64,000 nucleotides of DNA from Drosophila pseudoobscura (Eukaryota; Arthropoda; Insecta; Diptera; Drosophilidae), in contig NC_046680.1 of assembly GCF_009870125.1 (NCBI RefSeq), forward strand, positions 4,712,001 through 4,776,000, written 5' to 3'. Of the stretch, positions 12,701-26,800 are shown piece by piece. A program made the translations under genes and the position numbers. Position 1 is the stretch's first letter. Each line of letters opens with the position of its first letter. Below the pieces are notes generated by a model, which was given only the letters and a program-made list of their open reading frames with translations, was not told where the DNA came from and searched no databases.

Positions 12701-14802
12701 TGCTTTACCTCTTTGCGGACTGCCGCGTCCGAGCAGCTGCAGCTGCTGCTCGCTGGAGGCGCGAAACGAGGAGAGTCGCTGCTTGGCGGGCGCCACAGTT
12801 GCTGTTGCCGGCGGGGGCGCCTTGCCACTGCCCGAGTCCGGCGAGTCCGGGGATCCGACTAGATTCGAGGGCAGCTGCTGCAGCTCGCGCATCTCGTGGA
12901 GCTGCAGCTGCGACTGCACCTGGGGGTCCTTGGTGCGCAGCAGGACTATCTCCGAGTTCTGCTTGACGAACTCAATGTCCGGGGTGTTGGGGATCTGGTG
13001 GTCGTAGATCACCACGACGGCGCTGCCGCTGTCGCTGCAGGTGTCCACGTAGGCGTGCCGCGGCTGCCCCGACAGGCAGATGCTGTCGGAGGCGGCCAGC
13101 GAGATGCTGTCCGCGGACACGGACACGGAGGCGGGCGCATATAGGGAGCGCCCCTCGCTGCCCGACCCCCCGTTGTAGGGGTCGTCGCGGCTCGCACTCG
13201 CCACAAAGTGGGCGAACGTGGGGTTCTCGTAGCCGCCCGCTGTCAGGCCGCCGGTCAGCGAACTCGTCTCGCTCACATAGCAGCGACTCAGCTCCGAATC
13301 GCTGGCGCCCAGAAGCTCTCGTTCTCGCCGCCTGGCCTCCGCCAGCGTGGGGTCCATCAGGTGGCCCCCCTCTTCTCCGGCCAGCTCCTCGGAGGTGGTG
13401 TCCGACATGTCCGTGCCGCAGCCGCTGGAGTTGGTCTGGTTGCTGATGCCGCACAAATCGATGTTGGTGGTGCTGGCGGTGCTGCCGATGCAGGCGGCGG
13501 GCAGGTTGTTGTTCTCGCTGCTGCTGCTACTCGTTGTCAGGTTGTTGTTGCTGCTGTTGCTGTTGCTGTTCTGCTTGCCCTTGCCCTCATCAATCTCACG
13601 TTGAAACGAGTCTAGTTCGCCAATTAAATTATTTAATGCTTTGATTGAGTCTTCGAAAGATTTGTCTATATATTATATTATTTTGTATTCATTTGTTGGT
13701 TGGTTGTTGTTGGTTTTTGGTGGTGGTGTTCGTTGGTGGTTTCATTTGTTGGTTGAATATTGTTTGTGGTGCATTATGTGGTTCATTTACAGATGATGAT
13801 TTTTTGTTTTCGTTTCGGATATGGTGGATAATATGAAGAGAAGAGAGAGAGAGGGAGAGAGAGAGAGAGAGAGGGTGTGGACGGGAGGGAAAAACATAGA
13901 AATAAAGAAAAAAAGGTTGGGTTAAAAAAATATTCACGGTTCGATGTGGCTTCTATAGTAATAATCTTAACGGGGAGATCAACAAAAAGAACAAATTGCC
14001 AGGACTACATATCGGATAGGAAGAGGAGGGGGTCAGGATCGAGTGAGGATACGGGGTACACCGGAGTGCTCTGAAGTGCTGGGTGGAGATGACCAGTGAT
14101 TCTACTTACCCATTTCCTGCTGCTCGGCCTCGGACCGCTTCGGTCCCCCTGCACTGGGGGCGGCTGCTGCAGGGGATGGACCCGTGGCCGGAACAGGAGG
14201 CGACACACTACCGGCCGCTGCTGCTACGGCTGCCGCCTGCTTCTCGAACATGGAGGCCTTCTGCAGGACGGAGGCACGCGACCGTTCGTCCGTGTCCTCG
14301 GCACTGGCCGGCGGCTGCGATCCCGCCTGCTCGCTGATCTTGAGCACCTGCACCTGCACCTCGCTCGTCGGCGGCGTGGGCGAGCTGACCTGGTAGACGA
14401 ATCCCAGTCCGGCGCCGGTACCCGTGCCCGTGCTGATGCTGCTTCCACTGGGCGTACCTGCGGCAGTGGACGTGGGTGAGTTGGTTAACAGGGGCGAGTA
14501 ATGGTTCTGGGGCGTGGAGCTGCCACTGGACGGCGAGGTGGTGTTCGTGTTGGTGCTGGTGCTGTGGGTGTGCTGGCCCACGAGGGAGCCGCAAGCGACC
14601 GTCGAGTCGATCGATGGATGCGAGTGCAGCGACGAGGCCGTCGAGGATATGGAATGGGAGCGTGTGGCATGGTGCTGGGCAGCGTGAGGCGCTTGCTGCT
14701 GCTGCTGCTGCTGTAGAAGCTGATGGGAGCCCGAGGAGTCGTTGGAATGCTGCGAGCAGATCGAATCAATGGAGCTCTGCTGCTGCAGAGGCGGTGGCGT
14801 GG

Positions 14803-14848
<46 letters not shown>

Positions 14849-17800
14849 GTGGTTAGTGAGCTTCAAGGACGCCATGTTGGCCAGTTCGGACATGTTAACG
14901 TATGTGGGCGGACTCTGCTGCTGCTGGAGCTGCTGCTGCTGCTGTGCATGATGTGCTGCGGACAGCTCTGTTGGTGGTGGTGGTGGTTGTGTTTACGGTT
15001 ACGTTGGCGGTGGATGTTGCAGATGAAGTTAGCAAGGACATGCGTGGTGGGAGGAGTGGGGAGAGAGTGTCACAACACGGTTTTATTAGTAAGAATCTTG
15101 GGATTATGGCCATTGGCAAGCGTGCAACTAACACACACACAAACAGCGACAGGGAGAGAGAGAGACTGGGACTGGGACTGGTACTGGTAACAGGATCCCT
15201 TACCTTTCGTGATATGAGCCGGTATCGGTGAGGGGCACTGACGCTGCAGCAGGCCGCCGCTTCCACTGCCCTGACGGTGGTTGCTCTGCGCCGACAGCGG
15301 ACGCTCCAGCGACGAGCAGCGCTGCAAGGGGGAGGACGGGGAAACGGTTAGTTTTCGCCCAGAGCCATAGCTGTCGCTTAGGACATTCGATGGTTTATTC
15401 CAAAATGAAGCGACACGGGAGTCTGGGTTCTGAGTATTCTGGCTAGGGGGTGCGGGGAGGCGCATGCAAATGAGCGCGCATTTGGGTTCTACGATGGGTT
15501 CTCCTTCGAGCTCTCCGTGTACTCACCACATGGGCCGGCTTCTACGGGCGGTGGTCCCCCAACAGAATGAGAAAAACACTTAATAGCATGTAAAGAAGGC
15601 TCTAGTCGATGCCACCGACTACCTGCTGTACCTGGCGGAGACGCTTCATCCCGCTACTGGGTTGTCACTCCACCAGGCGGAGGTGGACTCTACGGGCGGA
15701 CACCGTTTGTGCCGTGCCTCCAATCAAGGCGGATTTTCCCCTAACCCTCTGTTTCTATGGCGGACAAAAACTGGACGGGATCTCGACTCGCAGTCCGTGG
15801 ACCCCTCCATACTTACGACTGGCAGAGGCGGACGACTGAGCGATGCGGCCGGAGACTTCTGGGTGGCCGGTGTGGTCTGGCCCGACGATGGCTGTCCGTT
15901 GGATGGGGCCACCGACCCATTGTTGATCCCGTTGCCGCTCCCGGACTCGTGGATGGTCTCTGGGTTCTGGAACGTGTACACAGTCAGTGGCGGGCGCTGG
16001 TGACCCTTCTCGTATGCCGTGGAAATGGTGTGCGGTCGGTCGGCCGTGGGCGGGAGGGTGTCCACCACGTCCTGGGAATGTGGCGGCCATGTCGACACAT
16101 TTGCCGTCTGGTTCGTTGCGTTCGAGACCTAAGCGGGGGTTGAAAGTCGAGTGGAAATCGGTTAGCAAAGCCGGGTGGGATCTCTTGGGGGACAGACGAA
16201 AACACATCGGACTTCGAATTTGGTCAAGTCGAACGGAAGAGAAACAACAAAATAAGAATAAAGAAATGAAAACCTGTGTTGTTAGAGCTGGCGATGAGCA
16301 AAAGCCACTATCACTGGATTCACCAGGTTTCAAGCGAATTGCGGGCGTTACAAACTAAAGGAAACGGAAACGAAAACGAAACACAAAAGAACGTTGATGA
16401 AAACCAAGGAAATGAAGGACGCAACAATTTCGGATGTGGGTGGAGGTGGGCGGAGGTGGAGGCTGAGGCTGAGGCTGAGACTGAGGACTTCACCTGCGAC
16501 AGGGAGCGCGGATAGTGATGATGGCCCGGAGAGTTGCTGGAGCCGCTGCTGTTCATGCTGCTGATGGAGCAGACAGAGCTCTTCCTGGATCCCAGAGAGT
16601 TGGAGCAGCCGCCGCCCTGGGAGCCGGATCCGCCGCCCGGCGACTCCGGATAGAGATTGATGCTGGCCTTGGCATCGTGGATGAGCTCCTCGGAGGCCTG
16701 CGGCAGGACACTGGGCTCCTTGGTGACCAGAGCAATGGACTGCATGGCCTCCTGCAAGCGCCAGAGATTAGTTAGATCTTCCTCGCGTCCTATGCCACGA
16801 CTCAATCGAAAGAAAACCCACCTGCAGATGTCCCAGCTCGGACATCACCTCGCACTCCTCGTGCACCACCGGCTGCAGCATGTGGACGAAGCTGCAGTAG
16901 CGCAGCCGCTCCTCCACCATGGCCGCTCGCAGCGAACGCTTCTCCACCTCCTCCAGCTCGGCCCGGCGCAGGGTCACGTCCTGCATGTGCGAGTCCATCA
17001 GCGACTGGAGGCCGTCGGTCTGGCCCTTGCGGGCCTTCTTCTGGAGCCGCAGCGTGTCGCTGGACCGCTTCTTCAGCTCACTCCGGCAGCGCTTGTATTC
17101 TTTGGCATGGTCCTTGTCGATGGTGGCCACGGTGCGTTTCCAGTCCTCGATCTTGTCCTGAAGCGGCTGCACCAGACAGTCCATAATGGCGCTGGTGAAG
17201 GTCTTCAAGCGGGTCTCCACTGCCTTGTGGCGCAGACAGACCCGGGTCAGGGCGGTGCCAATTTCCTTGGAGGCGCCTGCAGAGCCAAAAATAAAGAAAC
17301 AAAGAATTATTTAATGCTCTATTTTTATTTATTTGTGCAGAAAATTAAATTACTGAAGGGGAACAGAAATGGAGCAATGGAGCGATGGGGGGAACGATGC
17401 TCTGGCAGCGGAAATGTTTGGAGCCATGCAACAAGAGTCGCACGCCATGGGCTGTCGCTTCAATTGGGAGGCGCAACCGACATCGCATGCGGCACGATTC
17501 GGGACCAGTAGCCTCCTGTCTGTGTGTGTGTGTGCCCATTATGCCATGGTTAGAGACAGGAAAACTGGTCAGGCCAACGGCTCATGCTCCTGCTTCTGGT
17601 TCTGCGCCTGCTCCTGCTCCTGCTCCTGCCATGGCATATCACAAACGAATGACACCCATGCCCGATTATCTCCGACATTGACTGGGACTGCTCCTCTGGC
17701 TTTCCCCCCCATTCCCACGACTATCCTCAGTCACAGTCACAGTCGCAGCCCCAGCCCCAGCCCCAGCCTCATTCATCGTATTAGCCTCCTGGTAAAAGGT

Positions 17801-20800
17801 AATTATCTTTCGACAGCTTATTGATTCTGCTTTGACTTGCCTTCAACGCAGCCTTCTCGCATGTGCTTGTATTCCGTGAAGCACTTGCTCCAAATCCCAC
17901 TTAATTGAATAAGAAAGACCAGACTCTGGTCTCTGCACTCGGAAAATCGTCGGAAGCCCTCTCTGTGATATATTAAGGACTTTGGCCCACATCGGTCTAA
18001 TTTTTTCTCAGTGGACACGCAGGGGGGTGTGGGTGTGCCATGTGCGAATCGAGAGCCGAGCATCGAGTTACACCCTCCTGGAAGCAGGACAATTGACACT
18101 TGGGCCGATGCCTGACCGACCTCTGCCAGCCTGCCTTCGACTAAGCCAGCAGTAACCACTAAAACTAATGAAACCATTTAGCAAGTGCAAATGGTGACGG
18201 ACACCGGGGGCGGGCCGAGCTGGCGTTTGCCAAGGAAGAAAGGTGGTGGCTAATGGCTAGAACCACGGGGATATGCACTCAGCACGCCGGGCAGGGCAAA
18301 GGGCGTACGTACACTCCTGGCCGCGGACACTTGCCACTTGCCACACGCCACATGGCAGGCAGGAGTGGATCAATATATGCTAATGCAACCCCCAACTGCA
18401 GAATGCAGGAATTCCAAGCCGGTTTTAGCTCTTGTATAATCATCGATTCAGCCATCGGTGATCATTGGCGCTCGCTGGCAGATAAATTGAGACATTTAAT
18501 GGACTGATGGACTCTTGTTTACTCGAGTCTCCGTTGATAGAGGTAATCAGTGGTCGATAAGTTACACTTCTGAATGGAATTTCCGATAAATCTGCCCTGC
18601 GGATCATTATTTCTTATGCATTTTAAGTCTCCCTAAACTCTCCTATGGGCTACTGTTTATTGCTTAGAAATATCATTCTTTTCGGTGTGGTTTTTCTCGG
18701 AGTACACGCTGATTTATTGGGAAATTAGACACACTCCACTGTGGTACAGAAAGGGTGCTAATTTCTGAGCCGCTACTGTGCTTGCCCGTAATGTTGTTGT
18801 TGTGTTTAACATTTGCACGCTTCCTCTCCAGCCTACTCTCTGATACGCTCCCTCCCTCTCTGTCTATCCCAGACCAGAACTCATTGTCGTTTCCTCACTC
18901 TGACCAATGCATTTGCTCGTAAACTGTATAACTGTGCAAATCAAGCAGAGCAAATGAGAAATGTCAACAAGAACCGCCAGGGAAGGGAGTCGAGGCTCTG
19001 CTACCCTGTCCGCTTGATAGAACATACTTCTCTGTGCCCGAGACCCCTGTATTGTATTTGAATCTGTGCAGAAGCCCACTCTGGAAGGGTATCAATGCAG
19101 GGTACTAAACACAGGCCGACTGCTCCGGTCGATCTACCTCTCCCGAGACGCTCACGAAAGCTCTCTCGCTCTCGTGTATGTGTATGTGTGGGTAGCTTTT
19201 GTCCCGTCTCCTGGGCGAAGTGAGAGGTGAGGCCCGATGCCATCGGTCGGGCGGGCGGGCGGTCTGTCGGTCGGGCGTTCGGGCAGTCATTGCATAATCG
19301 GGCGGAATGACGGCCTACTCGATGAGTACGACGCGAAGAGTAGCCAATAAATAAATATAAATAGCAAAACCAGAAGAAATGCGTGAGCACAGACAGAACG
19401 CAGAACACAGAACACAGAACAACAAACAAGATGTGGAAGTGGAAGGGGGGAATGGAGAATGGGGAAGCGTGAAATGTGTAAAAATCAGATCGATGACCGC
19501 CGCTGACTGAGAGCGGAAAGACGGACGGAGGCATGAATAATGAGCAAATAGGTGCGTGGGGGAGAGAGAGAGAGAGAGAGAGGGAATTACAGGGGGCAGC
19601 CAACCCAGACAAATACCCCACACTGGTCGCACTTACCTCTGGAATTGGTGGCCGCATCGGCTATCTTCTGGAAGGCATCCAAATAGGCGGCGATTGCCTG
19701 TATGGCAGCCCTGTAAGCAGATAAACATAACAGCATTATTACTCGTATTATCCATTACAGAGGAGGCTAGGATCCAATAAACAACTACTCGTGGGCGACA
19801 TATCAATTGAGACACATGCTCATAAGGAGAAATGAAGAGAGACAGCTGCACCGCCTCGACTCTGCTCATGCAAAAAGAGATGAGAAGAGAAGAATGAATG
19901 TCTGGCTTCGAGAGTTTGAGCTTGAAATACCCTGGAACATATTACGAACTGTACTAGTAGTTATCATTTATGGTCTATGCCAAGTCGTAGTAGCCTCTCC
20001 GAGGGTATCAAATCATGCTTCTCTCTGTTTGGATTCGCTAAAGTGGCTGGCATCCGCACCCGCACCCGCGCCCGCGCCCGCGTCTGCGGATGTGTGTCAA
20101 GCGCAATGGGCAAGCACTAGGAGCTAGTTTTGGCAAACTCTGACGATCCCCGCCTCGGACAACATGATTTGAGGCAATGATTAATGCAAGCCACATGTGT
20201 GTGTGCGAGCATAACCATTTGCCCGCCACGTACCGGTGCCCAGACAGTGCCCCCCGTCCCCAAAGCGTATTTGGTCCAAGTCTGAGCATAAAAACGGAAA
20301 AAAGCAACAGAGGGAAAACGAAATAAACAAAATATGCCAAGACGACGGCGTTGGTGGTCCAACCCCAGACCCCACCAGCCCCCAGCCACTCTCCGACAAA
20401 CAGCACAGAAATAATCATAGATTTTGGGTACTCCTGAAACAGATATGAATCGGCTTGGGATATGCTTTAGATTGGTCCACACAAATTCGAATATCTTTCA
20501 GGAAGACCACTATTACGGAGGCGTTTTGTTTGTTTGTTGGGAAGTCGGGAGAGGCGTAAAAGCAAATCGAGGTAAATGAGCAATTCGTTTATTTATTCAT
20601 TTGCATGTTCGGGAATGTTCCCATTCCGTTCTTAGAGTTTCGCAACCGCGTGGGGAAATCAGTTTTACTCACCTCAAGCATGTGTGCAATTTGCTGGCCT
20701 TTGCCACGAAATCATCCCATAGTGGAGAGGTGTTCTGCAAGAGAGAGAGAGAGAGAGATGTTTAGTTAGCAGTCGGACAATCAAAGAAATCCATCCCCAG

Positions 20801-23800
20801 CCTATGTTATGTGGAGGCGGGGGAGAAGGCAAAGACCGGGCCGGGGAATGCTATAAACTTCTCATCTATGAGGAATTTACTGTCCGACAAATTGGGCGTA
20901 CGTGTTGCATAAAAAAGGTCGTCCTCCAATCCATTTGGGACATCTCAGTGCCACAGATGGATGAGAGGGAGGAGCCCAGATTCCCAGATCATCTCGGTTC
21001 GGTTTGCATTTGGCACATTTCAAATCCCATTATCTCTCGCACAAAAGTTCAAAGTTCAAACTGCTGACAACTTTCCATCATCATGATTTTCGCTCGGATT
21101 AAATCTAATTGAGTTTGACTTTTGTTGTCTGAGCATTTCATTAAATCTGAATAAAGCAAAAACGGAATAACGAATAGATGACCCCACACCAAGGGTCAAG
21201 TGCAGTCAGTAAGTGAGGCAGAGAGAGAGAGAGAGATATATATAGAGATAATATAATCAAATTGGGGGGACAGCCAGCATATGGTTCGACACCACAGGAC
21301 ATCGGGCAGGCCACACTTGGGGGAAGTTTTAATGGAATTCGCTTCCTGCCAGCAGAGTTTGCTAATTAAATTTTGCTGCCTTCTATACTCTGTTTGAGTA
21401 AGAACATAAACGAATGAGAACTATGTGATTTCGATGCCGCGGATTCGCCCTTTAACATGGGTGCTGCTACCCACTGATTTGCTCAGTTCATGCTCAGTTT
21501 ATGGATACAACTTTTGCGTAAAGTTGAAATGCCCAGAAGATATATGTACATACGTGCTTAAGGGGTAGGATGATGCCTGCTTTGAGGATTACAGCCTCTC
21601 TTGCTAAAGTATATTAACAGCAAAGGATATAAGCAGCTTTCAGCGAAGAGAACCATAATTACTGTGAGTGTACTCCTTACCTTACCCTTTCCCTTCGCTC
21701 TCTTTTGTGCTGCTTTAAGAGAGAGCTTAGCCAACAGAACGCTCCACGGATGATGCACACTGGGGCTCCCACAACAGCTCGGCTTCGTATTTGGTCAAAA
21801 CCACAACAGCTGCTGGCCAAGTCTCAGTGTCAGGCTGGCGAAACGGCAGCAAATTGTTAAGAGCCAAGAGCCATAAAAGGCAACTAAAGATTTTATGTGT
21901 GTGCGAGTATGTTTATAAAAAAGACGACAGAATCAACAGAAAACAGAAATAATATGAAGTAAAGTAGCACAAAATGGTCAATAAAAGTGAAAACGGGTTT
22001 TCGGTTTTCTTTGGCTCTGCTTTGGGCCATTTAATGTTTCAATTACACAACAAGTGACATTGGAAGAGAGTGTCCAAAGAAGGAAGCGACAATTTACTGA
22101 CCAAGTCACCCGCTATCAAAGCGCAGAAGACGGGGATGGATCCCAGCCATCAACATCAACGTCGGCCAAATGGTAAATGGTAAATGGTAAATGCCAAATG
22201 CAATTCCATTTCACTTTCAGCTTTTGCGCAATCAGCCACGAAATGAGGCAAAACGAACAGAAACTTAAATAAAAGCCAGCAAAATGTCAATTGTAAAATC
22301 GATTTGAATGCAAAAAGGCCCGAAACGTAGCCGGCTCTGGGCCGGGCCGGGCCATGCCAGGGCAGGCCAGGGCAATTGCATAAACAAAACCCGGGCAGCG
22401 AGTGCATTGGACCTGGCCAAAAGCTGAAACGGGCCATAACAAAGGTGGAACAACCGGGAAAAAATTCAAAAGGAACGGATATCGATTTTTGGCTATTTTC
22501 TGCAAGCTTTTCGTTTGACCCCCATCAAAATATGTATAAATGGTCAATAATAGTTATCGTATGCCCAAAAAAATACCACCCTCAAGAAATAAATAAAAGA
22601 GGAAAGAGAACTGCAAATGGAGCACTTCAACAATCAATAAAACGTACTCTACATAATGTACTTACATATTTACATACATACTCTTACAATACATATGTAT
22701 GTACATATGAATTCACTTTCATAATCACTTTTCACTGCGATTTCCATGGTTCTTGGCTTCTCATTAGCGAAGCCTTCTTCCTATGCCAAATATTATCTAC
22801 GACGCAATTCGGGTCCAGACATTTCCCTCTCACTCCCACTCCCCAACACCAAGGACCGTGATGCAGTTATGCTCTCAACGCACTCTTCTCGTCTCGCTCT
22901 CACGATCCTCTCTGAGCGAGGCAACTCTTTCGACAACAAGAGAGCAGCAATGTGAATAGGAGCATAGCAGGAGTAACAGAGAGAGCCGACTAACGGACTA
23001 ACAGGGCACAAGGCAAGAGAGTGCACAGCCACTGAGAACAATCTCGTAGTCAGTTTATGCAAAGCCAAACTCGATATTTATGTATATCGAGAACATAAAG
23101 GAACGAAAACAACTTTTATACCCTTTATCGGGTATACCCGCTTCTATACATTAACTAATCGATCCTTGGAAAGTGTATCTAGGAAATGTTGTTGTAGATT
23201 CATAGACAAAAACTGACGGTCGATGCCGCCTTTATTGTTTTCCATTCTTCTGCTGGTTCCCCGTACTTCCTATATGTGAATACATTAATTTGTACGAGTG
23301 TGTCGCTCTGTCTCTCCACAGATGAACCATATTTGGCATACGTTCGTGTGCGATTCCCTTTCAAATGTCAGACCGCATAGGGTGCTGTCTCAACATGCAA
23401 TTAACCCGCCCCAAAAGTGGGTTTCAGCCACAGAGAACGGCAGAAACACCATTCCGAAGCGATATTTCAGATCATTATGCAGGAAAACGTGGATTTGGTT
23501 CATTATGAATTCATTCAAGATCAAATTTCTCCAAGACCAAAGTTTGGATTCATTAAAAGTGCCTGTTGTGTGGGCCGCCTTAGCCAGAAGGAATTCGAAA
23601 CTAAATCAACAAAATATTCAATATTTCTGCTCAAGGCAGAAAGAATCAATAATTTCCATAAACTTTTAAGCTGGATTTTCCAATTTTTAAACAAAGTTCG
23701 ACTTCAAATCGCTGCCCACATGATTTTTGATGTATTTTATGTTATTTTTGCAAAATGTTTGTGTGTGTGTGTGTGAGTGGCGTGGCGTGGCGCAACCAAC

Positions 23801-26800
23801 ATCGAACCGCAACTTGATAAGCGTCTTTTGCCCCGTCTGCGTGGGCCTGCAGCAAACTTTTTATGAATGAACATTTCGTTGTCATACGAAGAGGAGGGTG
23901 CCACCAGGCCAGGCCAGGCCAGGCCCGGCGATGGCGATGGCGATGGCAACGGCAACGGCGACTGGCGGCCCGAAACACGCAAAGCTGTCATTACATTGAC
24001 CAGACCCCCAGCACGCGTTGGCGTTGGCTCAGAGTCTCAGACGGAGACTCTTGGGTCTGGGCTTATGAATGAGTGTGCCGCGCTGGAAGGAGGCATGGCA
24101 GGTTGGTCGCCCCCTTAATAGGAGCAAAGAAAGAGGAATCCGCTCGGGATACTCTCGAATCCAATGTATTGGCTCAATTATCCTAAAAGCCAGGTATGAA
24201 AGAATATGCGAATCGTTCCCGCAAATCTGTGGCTGCCTTCAAAACACTTTCCAGTTTGCAGCAGACGAATCTGTGGGACGAAGAAGCCAGCAACGAGTGC
24301 AATGTATCTATGCCTCTCCTTCCCCATCCCACCCCATCCCCATCCCCCTCCCCTGGTGCATCCATTTATCTTGGCAAAACTGACGCTCGGCGAGCGCAAG
24401 ACACCTAAAAACCCACAATTTATGCCAGTCACAGACTCAGGCTCAGACTCTCGGAAAACTGGAAAAGTTCACACAGAAACACACACAGGAACGTTATAAA
24501 CTCTTGATCTTTCCAATAGCCTACAAAAGCAACCTACACGAAACTGACTCCTCTCTCAGCTGGTTCACAGCCTCATTCATGCAACAATTTTGTTGCTGTT
24601 TCTGGTTGCTAGTTGCTGGTTACTGCCGCCGTGGCTGTGGCTGCTGCTGCGGCTGCGGCTGCGGCTGCGGCTGTTGCTGTCACCGTTTGATAATGCCCCA
24701 AAGATTCCCCAAGTCGTGGCAGCAGTGGCAGCAGTGGCAGCAGCTAGAAAGAGGCGGAGCTGGGGTTGGCCAAAAACGGGTTCAGAGCCACGTCCTACAT
24801 AGCACATTTTGGGTTAACAAAAAAAAAGAAAGAGAAGCGGTTCCTTATGCAAAATCCAACAGAGTCCGTGAAGAAGTTTTGCACTGATTGATTTTCTATA
24901 AGATCGAACGTACTGCTGTATGTACTATATGCCGATGCCTCGGGCCATAATTTCGCTAGCGTCTGGTGGTAGGGAGGAGGGTGGGGGGAAGGAGGCAAAG
25001 TCGTGCGCTGCTAATTTGCACCTACAACCAACAAAAATAGCAAAAACAACTTCGGCTTTAGAAAGTAGAAAATTATGCGGCAGGAATATGAAATGAAAGT
25101 GCTTCCCATCCCATCCCGTCCCGTCCCGTCCCGTCCCGTTGCTCCTCCTTCGGGGGGGAAGGGGCTCGAAAGTTTACAGAAACCCCCATCATAACAGCAA
25201 AATTTTTCTTTGAGCTGCCAAACGAATGGAAGACAATAGCGCGCTGCTTGGCAAATCGATTGTATTGGACCCGATGCGAATCCATCAATCGATACTCCGC
25301 AGTTATGCCGCCAATCACCGGGTAATTCGATAACTGACAGACAGCTTGCTGCATTTGCATATCGCGCTTCTAACAATGCCCCATTTGTGACCCCAAAGCT
25401 GACTCTGGCTCCCGCTGACTGCTGGACTGCTGGATGGTGGGTGGGGGGAGGAGCATGGGTAGTAGTTTCTGTTTTGGACGGCGTAACCAAAGAAGGGGCT
25501 TGCAACATGCATCCAAGCGATATGGCAACCGCAACTTGAACGCCGGTTGCAGTCAACGCGTGCCACAAACCGCAGAAACAAAACGGAACGAGAAGTTCGC
25601 GGGGCTCTACAACAAAGAGCTGCCACGAAAGGTTGCCCTCTGAAAACCCCTAGAAATGATGATGGATCTATCTGTTGGGATCCGTCGTTTCGGGCCCCCC
25701 AAGTTCATCGATTCATAAAGGGAATCCATTTGATAATAAACATACATATGCACAATATAATCTGATTTTATTTGCGGCTATCTGCAGGTCACTACTTCAC
25801 CTTTTCAGCTTCGCCCCTGATCTCAAAGCAGACACTATTGGGACGCGGGACATTCTTCTCGTCGAAAGCCTCGAAGCTGATGACCGTTTTGTAACGTCCG
25901 TGCAGAGTGGCGCCCCGAATGTTCGTGAGCATCAGCCTCAGATGGAAGGGCTCATGGATGAGCGTGGTCTAAGATCGGGCAGGTTGAGAGAGCAAAGTCC
26001 CAATCGATTTGTGGGAAAACTTACACCAGCTTTTTTGATGCAGTCCTGTTCCACTTCCTGGCGATTTGTGATAAACGTCGTCCAGTACTTGAACCAATAC
26101 TGGTCCTTGTCGTACATGATGGCGCAAAAGTCCTGCGTGGCCATGGTAAAGACAGTCGGCTCCCAGTTTCCCCGCTGGTAGTGGAACAAGGCGAACTTGG
26201 CCTGGAATGGGGGGAAGGGGACGGGGTTGGATTCAACTTAGTGATTCGGATGCCGGGGCGGCGGGAATTACGGCTATGCGATCGTTGGGCTGCAGGTCCC
26301 AGTTGGTGGTGGCATTTCCCGATATGTGTATGGTGTCGGGATCCTGTTCGACAGTCAATTTATCGAAATTGATGGCTTCGCGGATGAACATTGTCCCGGG
26401 GCGGGCTTCGGTGCATGGCGCGAATATGTCCGGATCCTCGAGCAGCAGTTCATAGTCGGTGGCCCAGATTCCGGCCAGTCCCACGTGGATCAGAAACAAA
26501 ATTCGCCACATTTTTGCATGGCAAGGGGTATTTGCTACGTCTTTATATAGCCTCTAATGCCGGAATGTCAGAATGTCGGTAATTGTCTCTGCCAATTACC
26601 GGATTAACCAAACATAATCTAATCTACTGTAATCCGCACGCGAAACAACAATGAAATTTCCACAGAACAGCTGAAATATACAGGAAATATAGCCCAAGAT
26701 CGGACCGATTTGCCTGGAGAGCTCTCACTGATCAATATTCGTAATATTTGTTTATTTATTCCAATCCCCCCTCAAACTCTTCCGTTTTTCGCTCTGGCAA

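Larger units (their letters stand above)
8048..14967 (-). repeat. CAG/CAA trinucleotide tracts encoding polyglutamine in mim
   Basis: Exons here hold many interrupted CAG/CAA runs read as Gln on the minus strand, for example near 8470-8530, 8610-8665, 8830-8875, 9240-9320, 10040-10105, 10430-10480, 12310-12400, 14695-14715 and 14805-14850. A second in-frame repeat near 12510-12560 encodes alternating Gly-Thr/Gly-Ser. The opposite strand is open over long stretches (poly-Leu, poly-Ala, poly-Cys frames) purely because of these runs. Confidence 0.9.

Noticed and set aside
18253..20127. ORFs in mim introns of up to 218 residues
   Set aside because: They arise from CTCTC and CGG-rich repeats; no domain, and the frames cross true splice sites.
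22840..23140. CTCTC/GAGAG-rich patch ending in GGGTATA as a named transposon
   Set aside because: Similar patches occur near 18830, 27600, 33640 and 42670, but I could not align them convincingly or see ends or duplications.
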